Positions 36,035 to 47,349 are shown, counted from the first letter of the stretch. The stretch: DNA of 64,000 bases from Hermatobates lingyangjiaoensis (GCA_026182355.1 JAPFBL010001928.1:6093501-6157500), one strand, 5' to 3'. A program made the numbers and translations. The notes: generated from the letters alone by a model not told the origin.

Positions 36035-36571
36035 TAGGTTAGGTTCGGTTGCAGTGGTAGTCCCACAAAGGAACACACGTAGACCGAGCATTGGCCCTTT
36101 GTGATATCACACAATGAAAATTGATTCTACAGTGGGAGTCCAAATTTTACCTAACCCAAGTGTATTTAGAGTAAGGATCTTTAACGAGTATCTGACATCG
36201 TACAGGCTCGGGACCGATGGTTTAACATCCTTCCGTCGCGGTTGCCCGCCTCAATGAGGTCCACCTTGGGCGCTCCGCAGAGTGCGGGGAGAATAGGCTA
36301 CTCGTATAATGTCGTTCCGTCTGTATTCAGTGGGGTGGCTAAATTACACCACGTAAAAAACATCGATCTACTTTGCTTTGTTCCATGTTATGGCCGGAAG
36401 GCTGAAAGGTGCATGGTAATGAACCAAAACAGGTTTAAAATCCTTCTCCGAGAGACGACATGCTCAGATTTATTCTCCTCCCGCATGAATAAATCGATGG
36501 CCAGATGGGGATCGAACCCCTGTCCTATCAGTTCAGAGGCAAGTACGTTAACCACTGAGCTAGCCTGGCTC
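36035..36571 (-). mobile_element. tRNA-derived SINE, composite copy 2
   Basis: Minus-strand copy of the SINE family at 11.9 kb: tRNA-like head (about 36499-36570) with A box TAGCTCAGTGG and B box GGTTCGATCC, then the shared body, then a TTAGGTTCGGTTGC end. It carries about 210 extra bases (about 36226-36440), bracketed by imperfect repeats of GAAGGATTTTAAACC. The 144-codon frame across it (36242-36676) is not a gene. Confidence 0.88.
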
Positions 36572-36978
36572 CCATACTATTACCTAATTCACTTGTCAAA
36601 GTATAATGATATGTTCCGGATAATCAGCTCTATATCTTCAAGAGTAAATACCTTAAGTTTTACTTATTTTATCTAGTGCGAATAGTATAAAAATGTAGTA
36701 TGATACAAACATTTATATGAAAACCATGTAACAATTCATTTAGAACAGGCATCTTACTTTTCAGAAGAAAAGTCTGAGAAAAGTATGTGTATTTGACCTT
36801 AATTCAATTACATATGGCAAGCTCAATCAGTGAAACATTTTAGTTAAAAAACACCATGAGGGCAGTCAGCTTGCATGGCGTGATTGTACCATCATTGCAA
36901 ATTCTAAAACGGACCCATCCCAGTAGGTACACCAGCTATTTGTTTTAAACCCTCTACATTTCAGCATTTTATTTCCCA

Positions 36979-37240
36979 TTCGATCGCATAGTCCTAATGG
37001 ACCTTTTACTCTAAATCCCATTTATATTCTCCTTTATTCACAAACATTTTTACTTTACTTATTTTAGTAAAATGCTAGCTTATTTTACATTATTAGTAAA
37101 AACACTACCTACAAGCAATTCATGTTTCAGGTTAGTTTTTTACATTGAGAAAGTTGATTACTTGCTGTTTGTTTACTTTAGTTTCATTGTACTGTATTGA
37201 ATTTGCTGTTGTGATTATTTCTAATTACGCTATTAGTCAT
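36979..37240. repeat. Direct repeat copy B
   Basis: Second copy of the 34.6 kb repeat, same orientation, 2.37 kb apart. Confidence 0.85.
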
Positions 37241-37985
37241 TTATTAATTAATACAAAGAAGACAAAATTCAGCACTTCGCTTTTTTAAAGAATCGCTTAG
37301 TGCCTTAATTAAGATAAAGAATATTTCAGCTATGAAATCTTTCATAAAAAAAATTATTTTATGATTTTAAAAAATAAGTTAATAAATTGACCAATATCTG
37401 CTAGCAGTTTCTAATATTTGGTGTCAAATTAATATTAGGACCCTTAATACTTAAATATTTGAGTCTGTGTAAGTAATTTGTTTATTTTGTCTTATAATTT
37501 ATAGAATATATAATTATATATAATATATATTATATTATAACTATATATAATTTTGTCCTTTTTCTCTTATAGAATTTATGTTCACAAATTTATTTCAATT
37601 AAAATATCACTAAGCTTGTTTAATATTATTTTTAGATATTCATAAGTTTTTAAACATTCTGGTATAAAGAGATCGTTAAAATTCAACCAGTAGTTTAATT
37701 TCAAATATTCTTTTTAATAATGGTTCGGTAATGATGTATAGTTTTCATTAAAGAATCTAGTACCTGAAGGGCTGAAAAGCGAGAAGGTATAATTATCTCA
37801 ATTATCTCTTTTTCTATTATTCGGGACAGGTGTGAGATACTTGTGCTCTAACATGTTAGGTCCTCTTCATTATTTTAAATTACCCATCTCATAACGAATC
37901 TCCTGACCTTTTGCAGAACAGAGACATTACTTACTTACTGCATCATAATAATCTGGTTAAACATCTGTAGAGTAATTATAAATCT
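37241..37985. other. AT-rich spacer, no gene seen
   Basis: Includes a TATATAAT-rich palindromic patch at about 37505-37550. Confidence 0.5.
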
Positions 37986-38070
37986 TTATATATATATATA
38001 TATATATAAAGATTTCACTTAAATACGTGAAACAACAATCAATGATCAAACCCCAATAAGAAATGGGACT

Positions 38071-38105
38071 AAGATCTTTCAACCGTAACAAGCGGTCTTC
38101 GTCAG
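38071..38105 (-). ncRNA. F3 hammerhead-like ribozyme motif
   Basis: Minus strand: CTGACGA, A, GACCG/CGGTT, GAA, AGATCT, T. A small deletion upstream on this arm does not touch the core. Confidence 0.75.
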
Positions 38106-38148
38106 ATTCAAAAACCCAACTGGGTTTTTTTTAGTTGGGTTTTTGACT

Positions 38149-38183
38149 CCGATGAAGACCGTTTGTTACGGTTGAAAGATCTT
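38149..38183 (+). ncRNA. F3 ribozyme motif, U4C variant
   Basis: CCGATGA instead of CTGACGA, A, GACCG/CGGTT, GAA, AGATCT, T at 38183. Confidence 0.65.
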
Positions 38184-38250
38184 AGTCTTGTTTTCGCATT
38201 TCTTATTGTGGGTTGATCATTCATTGTTATTTCACGTGTTTATGTGAAAT

Positions 38251-38296
<46 letters not shown>

Positions 38297-38298
<2 letters not shown>

Positions 38299-39819
38299 TT
38301 AATTCGTTGAGCATATACATTTTTTGCTTCTTAATATACGACTAATATTTTTTTAGCTTCTGATTATATATAATACTATACATAAAAAATAATTTAAAAT
38401 TTGACCAATTTAGATGTTTTAGAAATTCCCTGAATCTTTTTTAAATGATGTCAATCAGCTTTCACCTGGATAGGTGATTCCATCAACAATTTTAAATCCA
38501 TAACCTTAGTAAGAGTTCAAAGTACCATTAAACAATCTACAATCATAGTAAAGGTACTTTATAACACTTTTTGTCAAAACGGTTAGTAATTTTAACACCC
38601 TCTTGTGATGAGTTTAACAATTTTAAATATCTTATAAGGTATTATTTGGCTATAAATAATGTGCATGCTTCATGCATTTGCATGAAGTTCATGTCGTTTA
38701 AATATTGAAGTAATAATTAAAACATTAAAAAAGGATAGCTATGAAATGTTTACCCTTGATGAGTCATTGTCAGATAGTGTTATGACCTGGGTTATAGTTC
38801 TGGAAGTCGACGAAATTCATAAGCCATATAGACTTACATTATTTGATTTGTTTGTAATGAAAATTTAAATAAGTTTACCAAAGAGTTCATTACGTAAAAT
38901 AAAACAAAATAATTAAATTGAGTGTCTCTGAGCTTGATAATAAGTTCAATTTTATTAAAATTGTGTGAAAGAGTTCTCCAAATGAATATATTTTATCACA
39001 TCATGCACTTATATAACGTAATTACTTCTGAAATATATTATTTGAGTTCATTTTATCGTGACATTATTGTTATTATTATTTTTGAATTTAATGTTTGTTG
39101 TAATTAATATCATTATGATAAAGATAGTTTCATAAAAATATGTCTATAGGTAATACTACTACCTATAGACATATTTAAAGTATTATAGTAAATAATACTT
39201 TATTCTGTTAAATAAGACGATTAAAGACAACTTTTACAAAAAGTACATAGATTTTCATGAAAATTATTATTAGTAATTATTATAATATAAAAATAATAAT
39301 TTAAATATATTTCAATAAAACAAAAATTAATGATGAATGTTTGAAGTAGAACTGATTTATATTTTAAAGTAATAATTGAAAAGAAAATTCCCTAAAAGGA
39401 AAGTATTAGTAAAAACTCGATAGGATAATACAAAAGAGGAACCAAGTTTGAACAAGGTGAAAAGAGCAGAGGAATGAATAGACATTGATTAGGCCAGACC
39501 AAACCACTCGAGTATATCCTACAGGTGAACAAGCGTGGAATCAGACTTCTGTAAAACAGCCGACACTTCCACCCTTTGTCTGGATACCTCAAATTTAAAT
39601 TTTACAACAAACACTGAAAAAAAAAACTAACAACTGTTTTCTGACACATTGTCAAACCGTTTCTAGCTGATTTGAATGCATGTTCTATTCAAACATATTA
39701 AAAAGTAAATATAATTAAGCAATTTTAACTATATTTTTAATAATTTACGTTTAATTCGTGTTTTATTTATTAAAATGATTATTTAAAGTAATTGTCATAG
39801 ATATAGTAATACCAATGAT
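38297..39819. other. AT-rich region; one perfect hairpin
   Basis: Contains only the isolated inverted repeat at 39136-39176; no gene recognised. Confidence 0.5.
39136..39176. repeat. Perfect 17-bp inverted repeat
   Basis: AAATATGTCTATAGGTA and its exact complement are separated by 7 bases. No T-run or coding neighbour suggests a function. Confidence 0.85.
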
Positions 39820-40140
39820 ATCAATGATCAAACACAATATGAAATGGGAAAACAAAACTAAGATCTTTCAAGCGTAACAAGCGGCCTTCGTCAGAATCAA
39901 AAACCCAACTGTAACACTAGATGCAGAAAAATCTGGTGAGGGGTTGAGAAGAGTGGGAGGGAAGAGTGGTATTTTAAAAGGGTGAAAGCGCAAGAAAGGA
40001 CAAATGTCCAGAAAGGGATGTTTGGGAAACAAAGCAGTACAGTAAGAAAGAGTAAGAAACTATCCGCTAGCTGTCAACCCTCTTAGAAGAGGTATTGTGT
40101 TTGATTAATGTATATTTCACGTGTTTATGTGAAATCTTTT
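39820..40140 (-). mobile_element. Extended F3 copy
   Basis: F3 arm and ribozyme followed by more internal sequence (CCCAACTGTAACACTAGATG onward), then the other F3 end TTTCACGTGTTTATGTGAAA at about 40115-40137. It shows internal F3 sequence lost from most foldbacks. No PLE reading frame is visible inside. Confidence 0.75.
39860..39894 (-). ncRNA. F3 hammerhead-like ribozyme motif
   Basis: Minus strand: CTGACGA, A, GGCCG paired with CGCTT (two weakened pairs), GAA, AGATCT, T. Confidence 0.65.
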
Positions 40141-40189
40141 TACCAATGTTGTATGCGTCAATTGTATGATATCAGAAATAAGCTCATAT

Positions 40190-40270
40190 ATTGATAACTG
40201 GTTCAATCACTATCATACTACTTCCAGGAATGAAAGACTAATAAACATCTCCCATTTAGATATTTATATT
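40190..40270 (-). repeat. R1 fragment, inverted
   Basis: Complement of the R1 segment with AATGAAAGACTAATAA and CTCCCATTTAGATAT found at 16.2, 17.0 and 50.1 kb. Confidence 0.65.
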
Positions 40271-41161
40271 ATGCCTAAATTGGACACCTGAGAAGTTTGA
40301 TATTATATTTACTCATAATACTTATAATTTTCACCTTTGAATAAGATTTTAATTTTAATTTGACTAAAAAATTGTATATCTTTGCAGACATTATTGACAT
40401 GATAGTGATTTAATAAAAGAAAGATCACTGGTCGTGCTATATAATACTATATATTATATAATAATAAATAATATACACAGAAGTTGGAGAAACATAAATC
40501 AGAAGGAGAGGTATTAAGGAAAATATTAACATTTTCAGCGGTGGTACTCTGTAAAAAAAGAAAAAGTAATCTGAAATTGGAGACCAAAGCTTAGAGAAAA
40601 ATAAAAAGTATAGAGATTGGATAATATAATGCACCTCAGAATACGAAAAATACTAAACTTCACAAACATTGAAATTAATAACAAATTTCCATTTTTGGAT
40701 TATGTTTACATCGAGTGTTACTAAACTAAAAATCGGTATTTTCTGAAAATCTCATCATATATTCTGCTATATTCATTATGTTTCCACTGTCTATTAATCT
40801 CAAAAAGCTATGTGCAGAAACTTGTTCTTAAGAGCATTTAAATTCCGTAGTGACTAATTTATTCTGGAAAAATTAGACAGTGTCTATAAAATATTTTCGT
40901 AATGATAGTATGATAAAAAATCATCCATCGAATAGAAATCGGTAATGAAATTGAGAGGAATAATCCGGTGATCCTCTTTACCTCCTGTTTAAAGAATATC
41001 ACATCGTTTTTTAAAGAAATTGAATATTTGCTGTGCGTTTACTGTGAAATCTTGTTTTATAAATATATAAGGAATTAAATACAATAATTCCTCAAACTAA
41101 ATAAACTAAATGCACAGAAAAAACACACATAAAATAAATCATAACGGTCATTATATTTCAC

Positions 41162-41186
41162 TATATTTTGACTCCCTCGTCATCAG
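41162..41186 (-). ncRNA. F11 ribozyme motif, degenerate
   Basis: Minus strand: CTGATGA, C, weak hairpin, AAA for GAA, ATAT, A. Confidence 0.45.
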
Positions 41187-41284
41187 GTGGAAAGTTGTTA
41201 GTCTCTCCAAAGATTAGAATCACTTAAGTGAAGTCACATTGAAGAGGCACTCAATCAGTGCAGCCAAAATTTACAATGATATTA

Positions 41285-41702
41285 TATATATATGATTAAA
41301 ATAAACAGCAGCTTCTGCGTTCACGACTTTTAAGCTGATCTGCTCTAGTTTTCTAACAACTTTCCAGTGGGCTGGTGTTAATTCCCAAATAATTTGTCCA
41401 AGGGACATATTCATGCATGAGCAGATAAAAACAACTTTTTGAAACGAAAGTCTTTATATCAAGGAAAACAAAAAAAATACTATACAAAACAATTTATTCG
41501 TTTTTTAGATTTAAAACAATCTAAAAACAATTGTTTTGTTATATAGTACTTTTTTTTGTTTTCCTTGTCATAAAGACTTTCGTTTCAAAAAGTTGTTTTT
41601 TTTATTTATCTGCTCATGCATGAATATGTAGTTGTTAGAAAACTAGAGCAGACCAGCTTAAAAGTCGTGAACACAGAAGCTGCTGATTATTTTAATCAAA
41701 TA
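41285..41702. repeat. Foldback with about 200-bp arms
   Basis: Left arm from GATTAAAATAAACAGCAGC to about 41490; right arm from about 41530 to TATTTTAATC near 41700, lacking a block present in the left arm. A distantly similar arm may lie at 31.09-31.2 kb. I do not find an intact ribozyme core in it. Confidence 0.8.
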
Positions 41703-41799
41703 TGCCTACGCAAAGATTTGCTGCCCTCATACACAAATATTTATACATATATATGCTAAAATTACAGAAAGAAGACACATAAAATAGAAACAAAATAAA

Positions 41800-41886
41800 G
41801 TCTTAATCAGGATTCGGTTAGTTCTTTAGGTTCACATTAAACTCTCATTGCCGACATTTCTATTTTTATTTCATACTTTTTTCATA
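41800..41886 (-). mobile_element. Old F7b relic
   Basis: Diverged match to F7b (TCAGGATTCGGTTAG, ACTCTCATTGCC, TTTTTTCATAG). The ribozyme position (41853-41886) keeps only outline similarity. Confidence 0.5.
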
Positions 41887-42055
41887 GATACAAGTATAAA
41901 ATTTGAAAACAGGAAAACTTAAGTATTATATTAGATTTTTTTTTAAAATGGAAACAATTTGCAAATTTCAACAACATCTGTCTAGTTGAGATTTACACGT
42001 GACACTGAACTGTTCAGCTGAGTCAGTTAGTGCTGGTCTTGAAGAGTACTTCTAC

Positions 42056-42081
42056 CTAATGACTATGCCTGTGAAAATATA
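42056..42081 (+). ncRNA. F11 ribozyme relic
   Basis: CTAATGA (G5 to A), C, weak hairpin, A-rich junction, ATAT, A at 42081. Confidence 0.35.
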
Positions 42082-42127
42082 GTAATGAGTCTTGTATGCC
42101 TATGTTATGTTTTTCTCTTTTCGTTAT

Positions 42128-42185
<58 letters not shown>

Positions 42186-42282
42186 CAGGTTCAATAATAT
42201 ATCGACCGTTTGATAGAATAGATGTGTTCTCTAATGGGGGTTCGGTCAATTTTCCAGGATAAAAAATCAAACTCTCGTTGCC

Positions 42283-42316
42283 AACGTTTCGGTTTTATTT
42301 AAAACCTTTTTCATAG
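42283..42316 (-). ncRNA. F7b ribozyme motif, degenerate core
   Basis: Minus strand: stem GGTTTT/AAAACC, GAA, ACGT, T; CTGANGA changed at C3 and G8. Confidence 0.55.
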
Positions 42317-42491
42317 GCATCTTCTCCATATACTCTTCTTATATCCTCATAAAAACCCATATTTCTTCTTATATAAACCCAAATGTATATATAACAGATT
42401 CAATAATATATCGACCGTTTGATAGAATAGGTGTGTTCTCTAATCGGGGTTCGGTCAATTTTCCAGGATAAAAAATCAAACTCTCGTTGCC

Positions 42492-42525
42492 AACGTTTCG
42501 GTTTTATTTAAAACCTTTTTCATAG
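42492..42525 (-). ncRNA. F7b ribozyme motif, degenerate core
   Basis: Second tandem unit with the same motif and core changes. Confidence 0.55.
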
Positions 42526-42659
42526 GCATCTTCTCCATATACTCTTCTTATATCCTCATAAAAACCCATATTTCTTCTTATATAAACCCAAATGTATATA
42601 TAACAGATTCAATAATATATCGACCGTTTGATAGAATAGGTGTGTTCTCTAATCGGGGT

Positions 42660-42661
<2 letters not shown>

Positions 42662-42743
<82 letters not shown>
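42662..42743. repeat. (TA)n(TG)n microsatellite
   Basis: TA repeats pass into TG repeats, as at 26.44 kb. Confidence 0.97.
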
Positions 42744-42747
<4 letters not shown>

Positions 42748-42896
42748 AAGTCCAAACCACAAGGAACTTCCTTGTGGTTTGGGACATCATTGATTGTATT
42801 ACGTGTTTCATTGTGATTTTTCTACATACATATATATTTATACATATATGAATTAAATGACCACAATGAGAAAAAATATAATCGTTACAATGCTCT

Positions 42897-42922
42897 AAGG
42901 CCTTTCGCTAAAACATCATCAG
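42897..42922 (-). ncRNA. F8 hammerhead-like ribozyme motif
   Basis: Minus strand: CTGATGA, unpaired T, short hairpin GTTTTAGC (at most 2 bp), GAA, palindrome AGGCCT, T. All core bases fit; stem II is minimal. It is the only F8 copy seen. Confidence 0.6.
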
Positions 42923-43456
42923 AACTAAAACAAAAAATAATTACAAGTTAACCTGGTTGATTGAAGTCTTCAGAATTGCTGGCATCCCTGACTGAATTTA
43001 ATGTTCCTAAAATTGAAGTAGTCTTCATCTGCTTAATTATTCCTTTTTATCAATATTTCATCCAATTCGTTAAGTCCAGGGCTATTGTTCAATAATTATC
43101 CATAAAAGTTCTTTATGAGTTTCACTTTCAATAATATTCCTTTTTCTTTCTGAAGGCACAAAAATTAATTCCTTAGCTTCGCCCCAATTTATTGCATGAT
43201 TTTTTTCACTTACATGTATGAACAAGTCACTCTTGTCTCATTACCGTCTGACTGAATATTTGTGTGTCTGATGAATATGTCCCTTGGACAAATTACTTGG
43301 CAATTTTAATCTTGTAAGGAGGCTTTTATTCATTTGTCCAATATACTTATATATATATACACTTTTTTTCGTTGGAAATACGATCCAAAACGGACAAATA
43401 TAGTTCAATATAAACAAAGAAACATAGAGAAATCAGAAGAACACACTTACAGTCTC

Positions 43457-43482
43457 TAATTTTCGGTTTGAACCGTCTTCAG
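43457..43482 (-). ncRNA. F5 hammerhead-like ribozyme motif
   Basis: Minus strand: CTGAAGA, C, stem GGTT/AACC, GAA, palindrome AATT, A, with 4-bp stem I TCTC/GAGA. Confidence 0.78.
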
Positions 43483-43675
43483 GAGAGATAAGAGAGGGAA
43501 ACCAAGCGCACTGGATCAGAGACGGTTGGAGACCAACAGTGTTGCCGCATGCGCGCCCGTTCACAGAAAATAAGGTAGACAGGAATCAATTTATAATTAA
43601 TTTATAATTTATAAAATACAATAATGGAATATGAAAACAATAAATATATAAAAAAGAAAAAATTGAAAAAATAAG

Positions 43676-43738
43676 GAAGAAGCCCATATTTGGCTATTAA
43701 GTGCACGCAGTGCACCTGGCCTCAATCTAAAGCGATAA
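43676..43738 (+). pseudogene. C-terminal fragment of PLE GIY-YIG endonuclease
   Basis: Twenty codons and a stop read EEAHIWLLSARSAPGLNLKR. The PLE1 endonuclease ends SEEAFICLLGARSPPGLNLY then R, so the glutamate motif and the terminal ARSxPGLNL block align residue for residue. Upstream sequence is replaced by the F5 arm, so only the 3' end of the PLE remains. The F5 ribozyme lies 336 bases downstream on the same strand, the same order as in PLE1. Confidence 0.8.
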
Positions 43739-44073
43739 TGTCTAAAAGTTCCTTGCCTTTTCACATTTTTTATTAAATTATTTCATTTGTTATTATTATT
43801 TGTATTCTTAGTTTTATTTTATTTTATCATAGCTTAGTCAGCACTTTTGTTTATGTATCAATTTCTCTGTATCAATTTCCCTTATTTTTTCAATTTTTTC
43901 TTTTTTATATATTTATTGTTTTCATATTCCATTATTTTATTTTATAAATGATAAATTAATTATAAATTGATTCCTGTCTACCTTATTTTCTGTGAACGGG
44001 CGCGCATGCGGCAACACTGTTGGTCTCCAACCGTCTCTGATCCAGTGCGCTTGGTTTCCCTCTCTTATCTCTC

Positions 44074-44099
44074 CTGAAGACGGTTCAAACCGAAAATTA
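44074..44099 (+). ncRNA. F5 hammerhead-like ribozyme motif
   Basis: CTGAAGA (44074-44080), C, GGTT/AACC, GAA, AATT (44095-44098), A at 44099; stem I TCTC/GAGA. All core positions intact. Confidence 0.8.
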
Positions 44100-44150
44100 G
44101 AGACTGTAAGTGTGTTCTTCTGATTTCTCTATGTTTCTTTGTTTATATTG

Positions 44151-44196
<46 letters not shown>

Positions 44197-44200
<4 letters not shown>

Positions 44201-45595
44201 CATATATATAATATAATACATCTCGCAATCAGTACAAGGATCCAATATACACAACAATCTTCTTCTTTTTTTATATATTAACATATATATGTATCATATT
44301 ATGAAAACGTTATATTCAGGAATAAACAAAACGTTCCTAAACTAAAAATGGGTAAGCCTATTTTCTTTCTTCTTTACTCTTATACTTTTCTATGCTTTAC
44401 TCTTTATTCTTTAGTTTTAAAACTGTCTCTTTATTTTTCTATTATAAGTGAACCCCTCGTTCACTTCTCAACTTGTTTTAATCATTTAGATTAATTTTTG
44501 AACGATTCTTGAATAGTTATTATCATCATGATTCAGCATTAAACAATGTCTGAACAAAATTAATTTAAAAAACTGGGTCAATCTAGACAGTGAAATTTGA
44601 CCCAGGCATCCAAAAGAGACGACTTAAAAAGCGAGACATTGTTGAAGTAGCTTATTCTGAAAAGTCATTAAACTTGAATTTAATTAAAAAGAACTTCTAC
44701 TAATATTAAATAGTAAAACAAGTTTTCAATAACTCTAAGAGAAATTTTGCTTTGTTTCTCAAAAATGTTTTAAATACCCTTTGAAACTTATATTTTAGGT
44801 AGCCAAAATAAAAATTAGCACTGAGCTAAATAAATCAGCAACAGTAATAAGGAAGTCTTGGCTTTCTCCAGGGGTTTGTTAAAGGAGTTTTCCTCTTGGC
44901 TAATAGTTTTATTTCATTTTACCCTGTTCATGTAGTCACTTACAACTTTTTCTTGCACTATACTCTTTAAAAACCTTTTACCTCAAGTAACCACTTTTCT
45001 CAGCTATTTAAGTTATTTTTCTTTATTACTTCTGAAACTTTTTCTGTTTAAAAACTCTAATTTTTTCTTTAAATTTTCTAGATTGGTTTCTGTGTCTAAT
45101 ATTTGTTTACGTGTTTACTGTGCAGGTTTTTTGTTATCTATATGGGTACAGAAATGTCTACTAAAATACTGGAAGAAAATTTCTATATAAAGAGTAGTCT
45201 TGAACTACTAAATATAATAGTTCAAGTTTATATAAAAATATAAATATAAGATGTCTTTAGAAAAGAATAAAATTGGAAGAGAAAAGTGATTAAAAATAGA
45301 ATTTAGTCTTCCTCTACTGATGACGTTTCAAATAAAACTGTAAGTTATTCTATTTTTTATATAGGCCTTATGTTTACTTTTTGGCACTCTATAAATAGCT
45401 TTTTTTTACTTTTTATGCACTCATGCAAGGTTACCTGATTTTTTACAAGCTTTGGTTAGGTATAGAAGATTTAATAATAATTCGAATTTGTATCTATTGA
45501 AGAAAGTTTCATCTTTCTTTGAATACATTTGAATATATTTTTATTGGTATTGCTAACATCATTAGGATTACATCATTCTATTTACGTAATAGTTA
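44197..45595. other. AT-rich region without recognisable gene
   Basis: No supported feature. Confidence 0.5.
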
Positions 45596-45597
45596 AA

Positions 45598-45705
45598 AAG
45601 ATTTCACATAAACACGTGAAATAACAATCAATGATCAAACCACAATAAGAAAATGGGAAAGATCTTAGTCTTGCTTTCCCATTTTCTTATTGTGGTTTGA
45701 TCATT
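45598..45705. repeat. F3 foldback lacking the ribozyme core
   Basis: Arms joined at GGGAAAGATCTTAGTC. The joint removed the segment from CTGACGA to stem II, leaving the palindrome and stem I strand. Confidence 0.85.
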
Positions 45706-46859
45706 TACGTAATAGTATACATCTATTTCGTAAAATACAATCAATATTAATAAATTATGTCTTGCTGCACTAGAGATACCAGCATCTAAGAAAAACAGTA
45801 CATGACTTGTATGTCTCTATGTCCCTTATGATTCATCCTATTACAATGATACGAGTAACACTATCGTATTATCGTATAATAGGAAAGCCAGATTCCATAT
45901 TTAAATGTTGATGCAAATTTGTTTTCTATGTAAATAAAAATATCGTATTTTTATTTAAACCGAAATAATTCATTCCGAAATTCTTATTACTATTCATCAC
46001 TCAACAAATTAATTTTCAACACATTTCGATGTTACTTCTCTACAGCTGTGCCCCTCAAACAGTGAACGATCGGTTATTTTACGTCTCAAGCATGAAAAAA
46101 AAAGGAAACATAAGAAAAAAGGTTTTGCATAGATGTTGTCACACATGGCATTATGAATGAATCCATGATTATTCATTTAATTAATGCATTAGCGGAGTTC
46201 ACGGAACTGAGAGCATACCACCCTCCCAATTAGCTTTTCCCCATTAATCAATATATTCACTCTTTCTAACACATTTAAAATAAATTCCACTCATGACAAA
46301 ATTTTTAAAATAATTAATTCCTATTTTTAGTAATAACAACAAATATCATCACCAACACTACCATTACAGAAAAATAATAATTAGAAATATTATCATTACT
46401 ATTAAAATGACATCTTAGAGACTATCCAATGAAATTTTATGATTATATTTAACAATATATAATTATTATACAACACTAATAACAACTTTATAAAAATAAT
46501 AATTATTATAAGACATTGTAGGTCTCTCCAAGGAGACGTGACTCAATAGGATCACGAATGTATGTATCCATATATATATAATAAAATATATAATCGTATT
46601 AAGGAAGATAATAATCATGTTTTGGTGTAACTTTATTGTTCAATAGAATTCTATATAAATATATTGATATATCGCAAATATAAATATATTGTAAAGTAAC
46701 ATTACGTCATTATTATTACACTTTAGAACTCCAACTGCTTAAAAATATGTTATTGTGTTTTTCAAAAAACATTAAACGGAGACCATATTTGAAAGAAAAA
46801 AAAGGATATATATGTATATAAACATGTCAACCATACGAGTACATATATATGTACACATA
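45706..46859. other. AT-rich region without recognisable gene
   Basis: No supported feature. Confidence 0.5.
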
Positions 46860-46932
46860 TATATATATAAATATATAAATATTGAAATATTTCAATGATC
46901 AAACTATAATATGAAATGGAAAAAAAAATACT

Positions 46933-46967
46933 AAAATCTTTCAACCATAACAAGTAGTCCTCGTCAG
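46933..46967 (-). ncRNA. F3 ribozyme relic
   Basis: CTGACGA is kept, but stem II is mismatched and the palindrome is changed to AGATTT. Confidence 0.5.
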
Positions 46968-47023
46968 AGTCAAAAATCCAATTGAGTTTTGGATTTTTAA
47001 AACCCTCAGTTGGGTTTTTGACT

Positions 47024-47057
47024 CTGCGAAGACAGCTTATTACGGTTGAAAGATTTT
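47024..47057 (+). ncRNA. F3 ribozyme relic
   Basis: One base is deleted in the core (CTGCGA) and the palindrome is AGATTT. Confidence 0.45.
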
Positions 47058-47174
47058 AGTCTTTTTTTCCCATTTCATATTTAAATATATATATATTAGT
47101 ATAAATAGGTTTCTCAATTTGAGAAACTGCTCAAAAAAAAAGGTAAGTTTAATTAAGGCAATTCAGTTCAACAC

Positions 47175-47215
<41 letters not shown>

Positions 47216-47270
47216 CACTTAAAATAAACAGTGACACATAGACTGAAACATAACAAAAGACTCACTTTTC

Positions 47271-47288
47271 AATATTTCGACCGTAATG
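47271..47288 (-). ncRNA. Partial F12 motif
   Basis: Minus strand keeps CGGTC, GAA, ATAT, T; the 5' half was lost at the joint. Confidence 0.5.
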
Positions 47289-47314
47289 TAACTGACTCAG
47301 TTGGGTTTTTGACT

Positions 47315-47349
47315 CTGACGAAGACCGCTTGTTACGGTTGGAAAATCTT
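47315..47349 (+). ncRNA. F3 ribozyme motif, mutated junction
   Basis: CTGACGA, A, GACCG/CGGTT intact; the junction reads GGAAAATCT instead of GAAAGATCT, so the palindrome is lost. Confidence 0.6.

Larger units (their letters stand above)
37988..38296. repeat. F3 foldback between AT tracts
   Basis: AT tract, F3 left arm, short centre of CCCAACTGGG and T-run, F3 right arm, then a longer AT tract (38255-38296). Confidence 0.92.
42130..42662 (-). repeat. F7b units in 209-bp tandem array
   Basis: After (TA)n (42130-42183), units start at about 42182, 42391 and 42600, each with ACAG(A/G)TTCAATAATATATC. Two complete units and a truncated third end in a new (TA)n(TG)n tract. Direct tandem repetition of a PLE terminal unit differs from the inverted pairing elsewhere. 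Confidence 0.9.
43390..44196. mobile_element. F5 foldback enclosing a PLE fragment
   Basis: Inverted arms of about 280 bp (about 43395-43675 and 43880-44157) are nearly perfect. They share GAACACACTTACAGTCTC, a GC-rich block with GGCGCGCATGCGG, and an A/T-rich inner part. The roughly 200-bp centre begins with the last codons of a PLE endonuclease. A long AT tract follows at 44156-44196. Confidence 0.92.
46860..47095. repeat. Diverged F3 foldback
   Basis: Older F3 pair with many substitutions between AT tracts. Confidence 0.8.

Noticed and set aside
36242..36676. 144-codon plus-strand frame
   Set aside because: It lies antisense across the composite SINE, including its tRNA-like head, and has no recognisable domain.
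41285..41702. Additional ribozyme family in the 41.3-41.7 kb foldback
   Set aside because: GAAACGAAAG is present near the inner arm, but no CTGANGA box or stem II precedes it.
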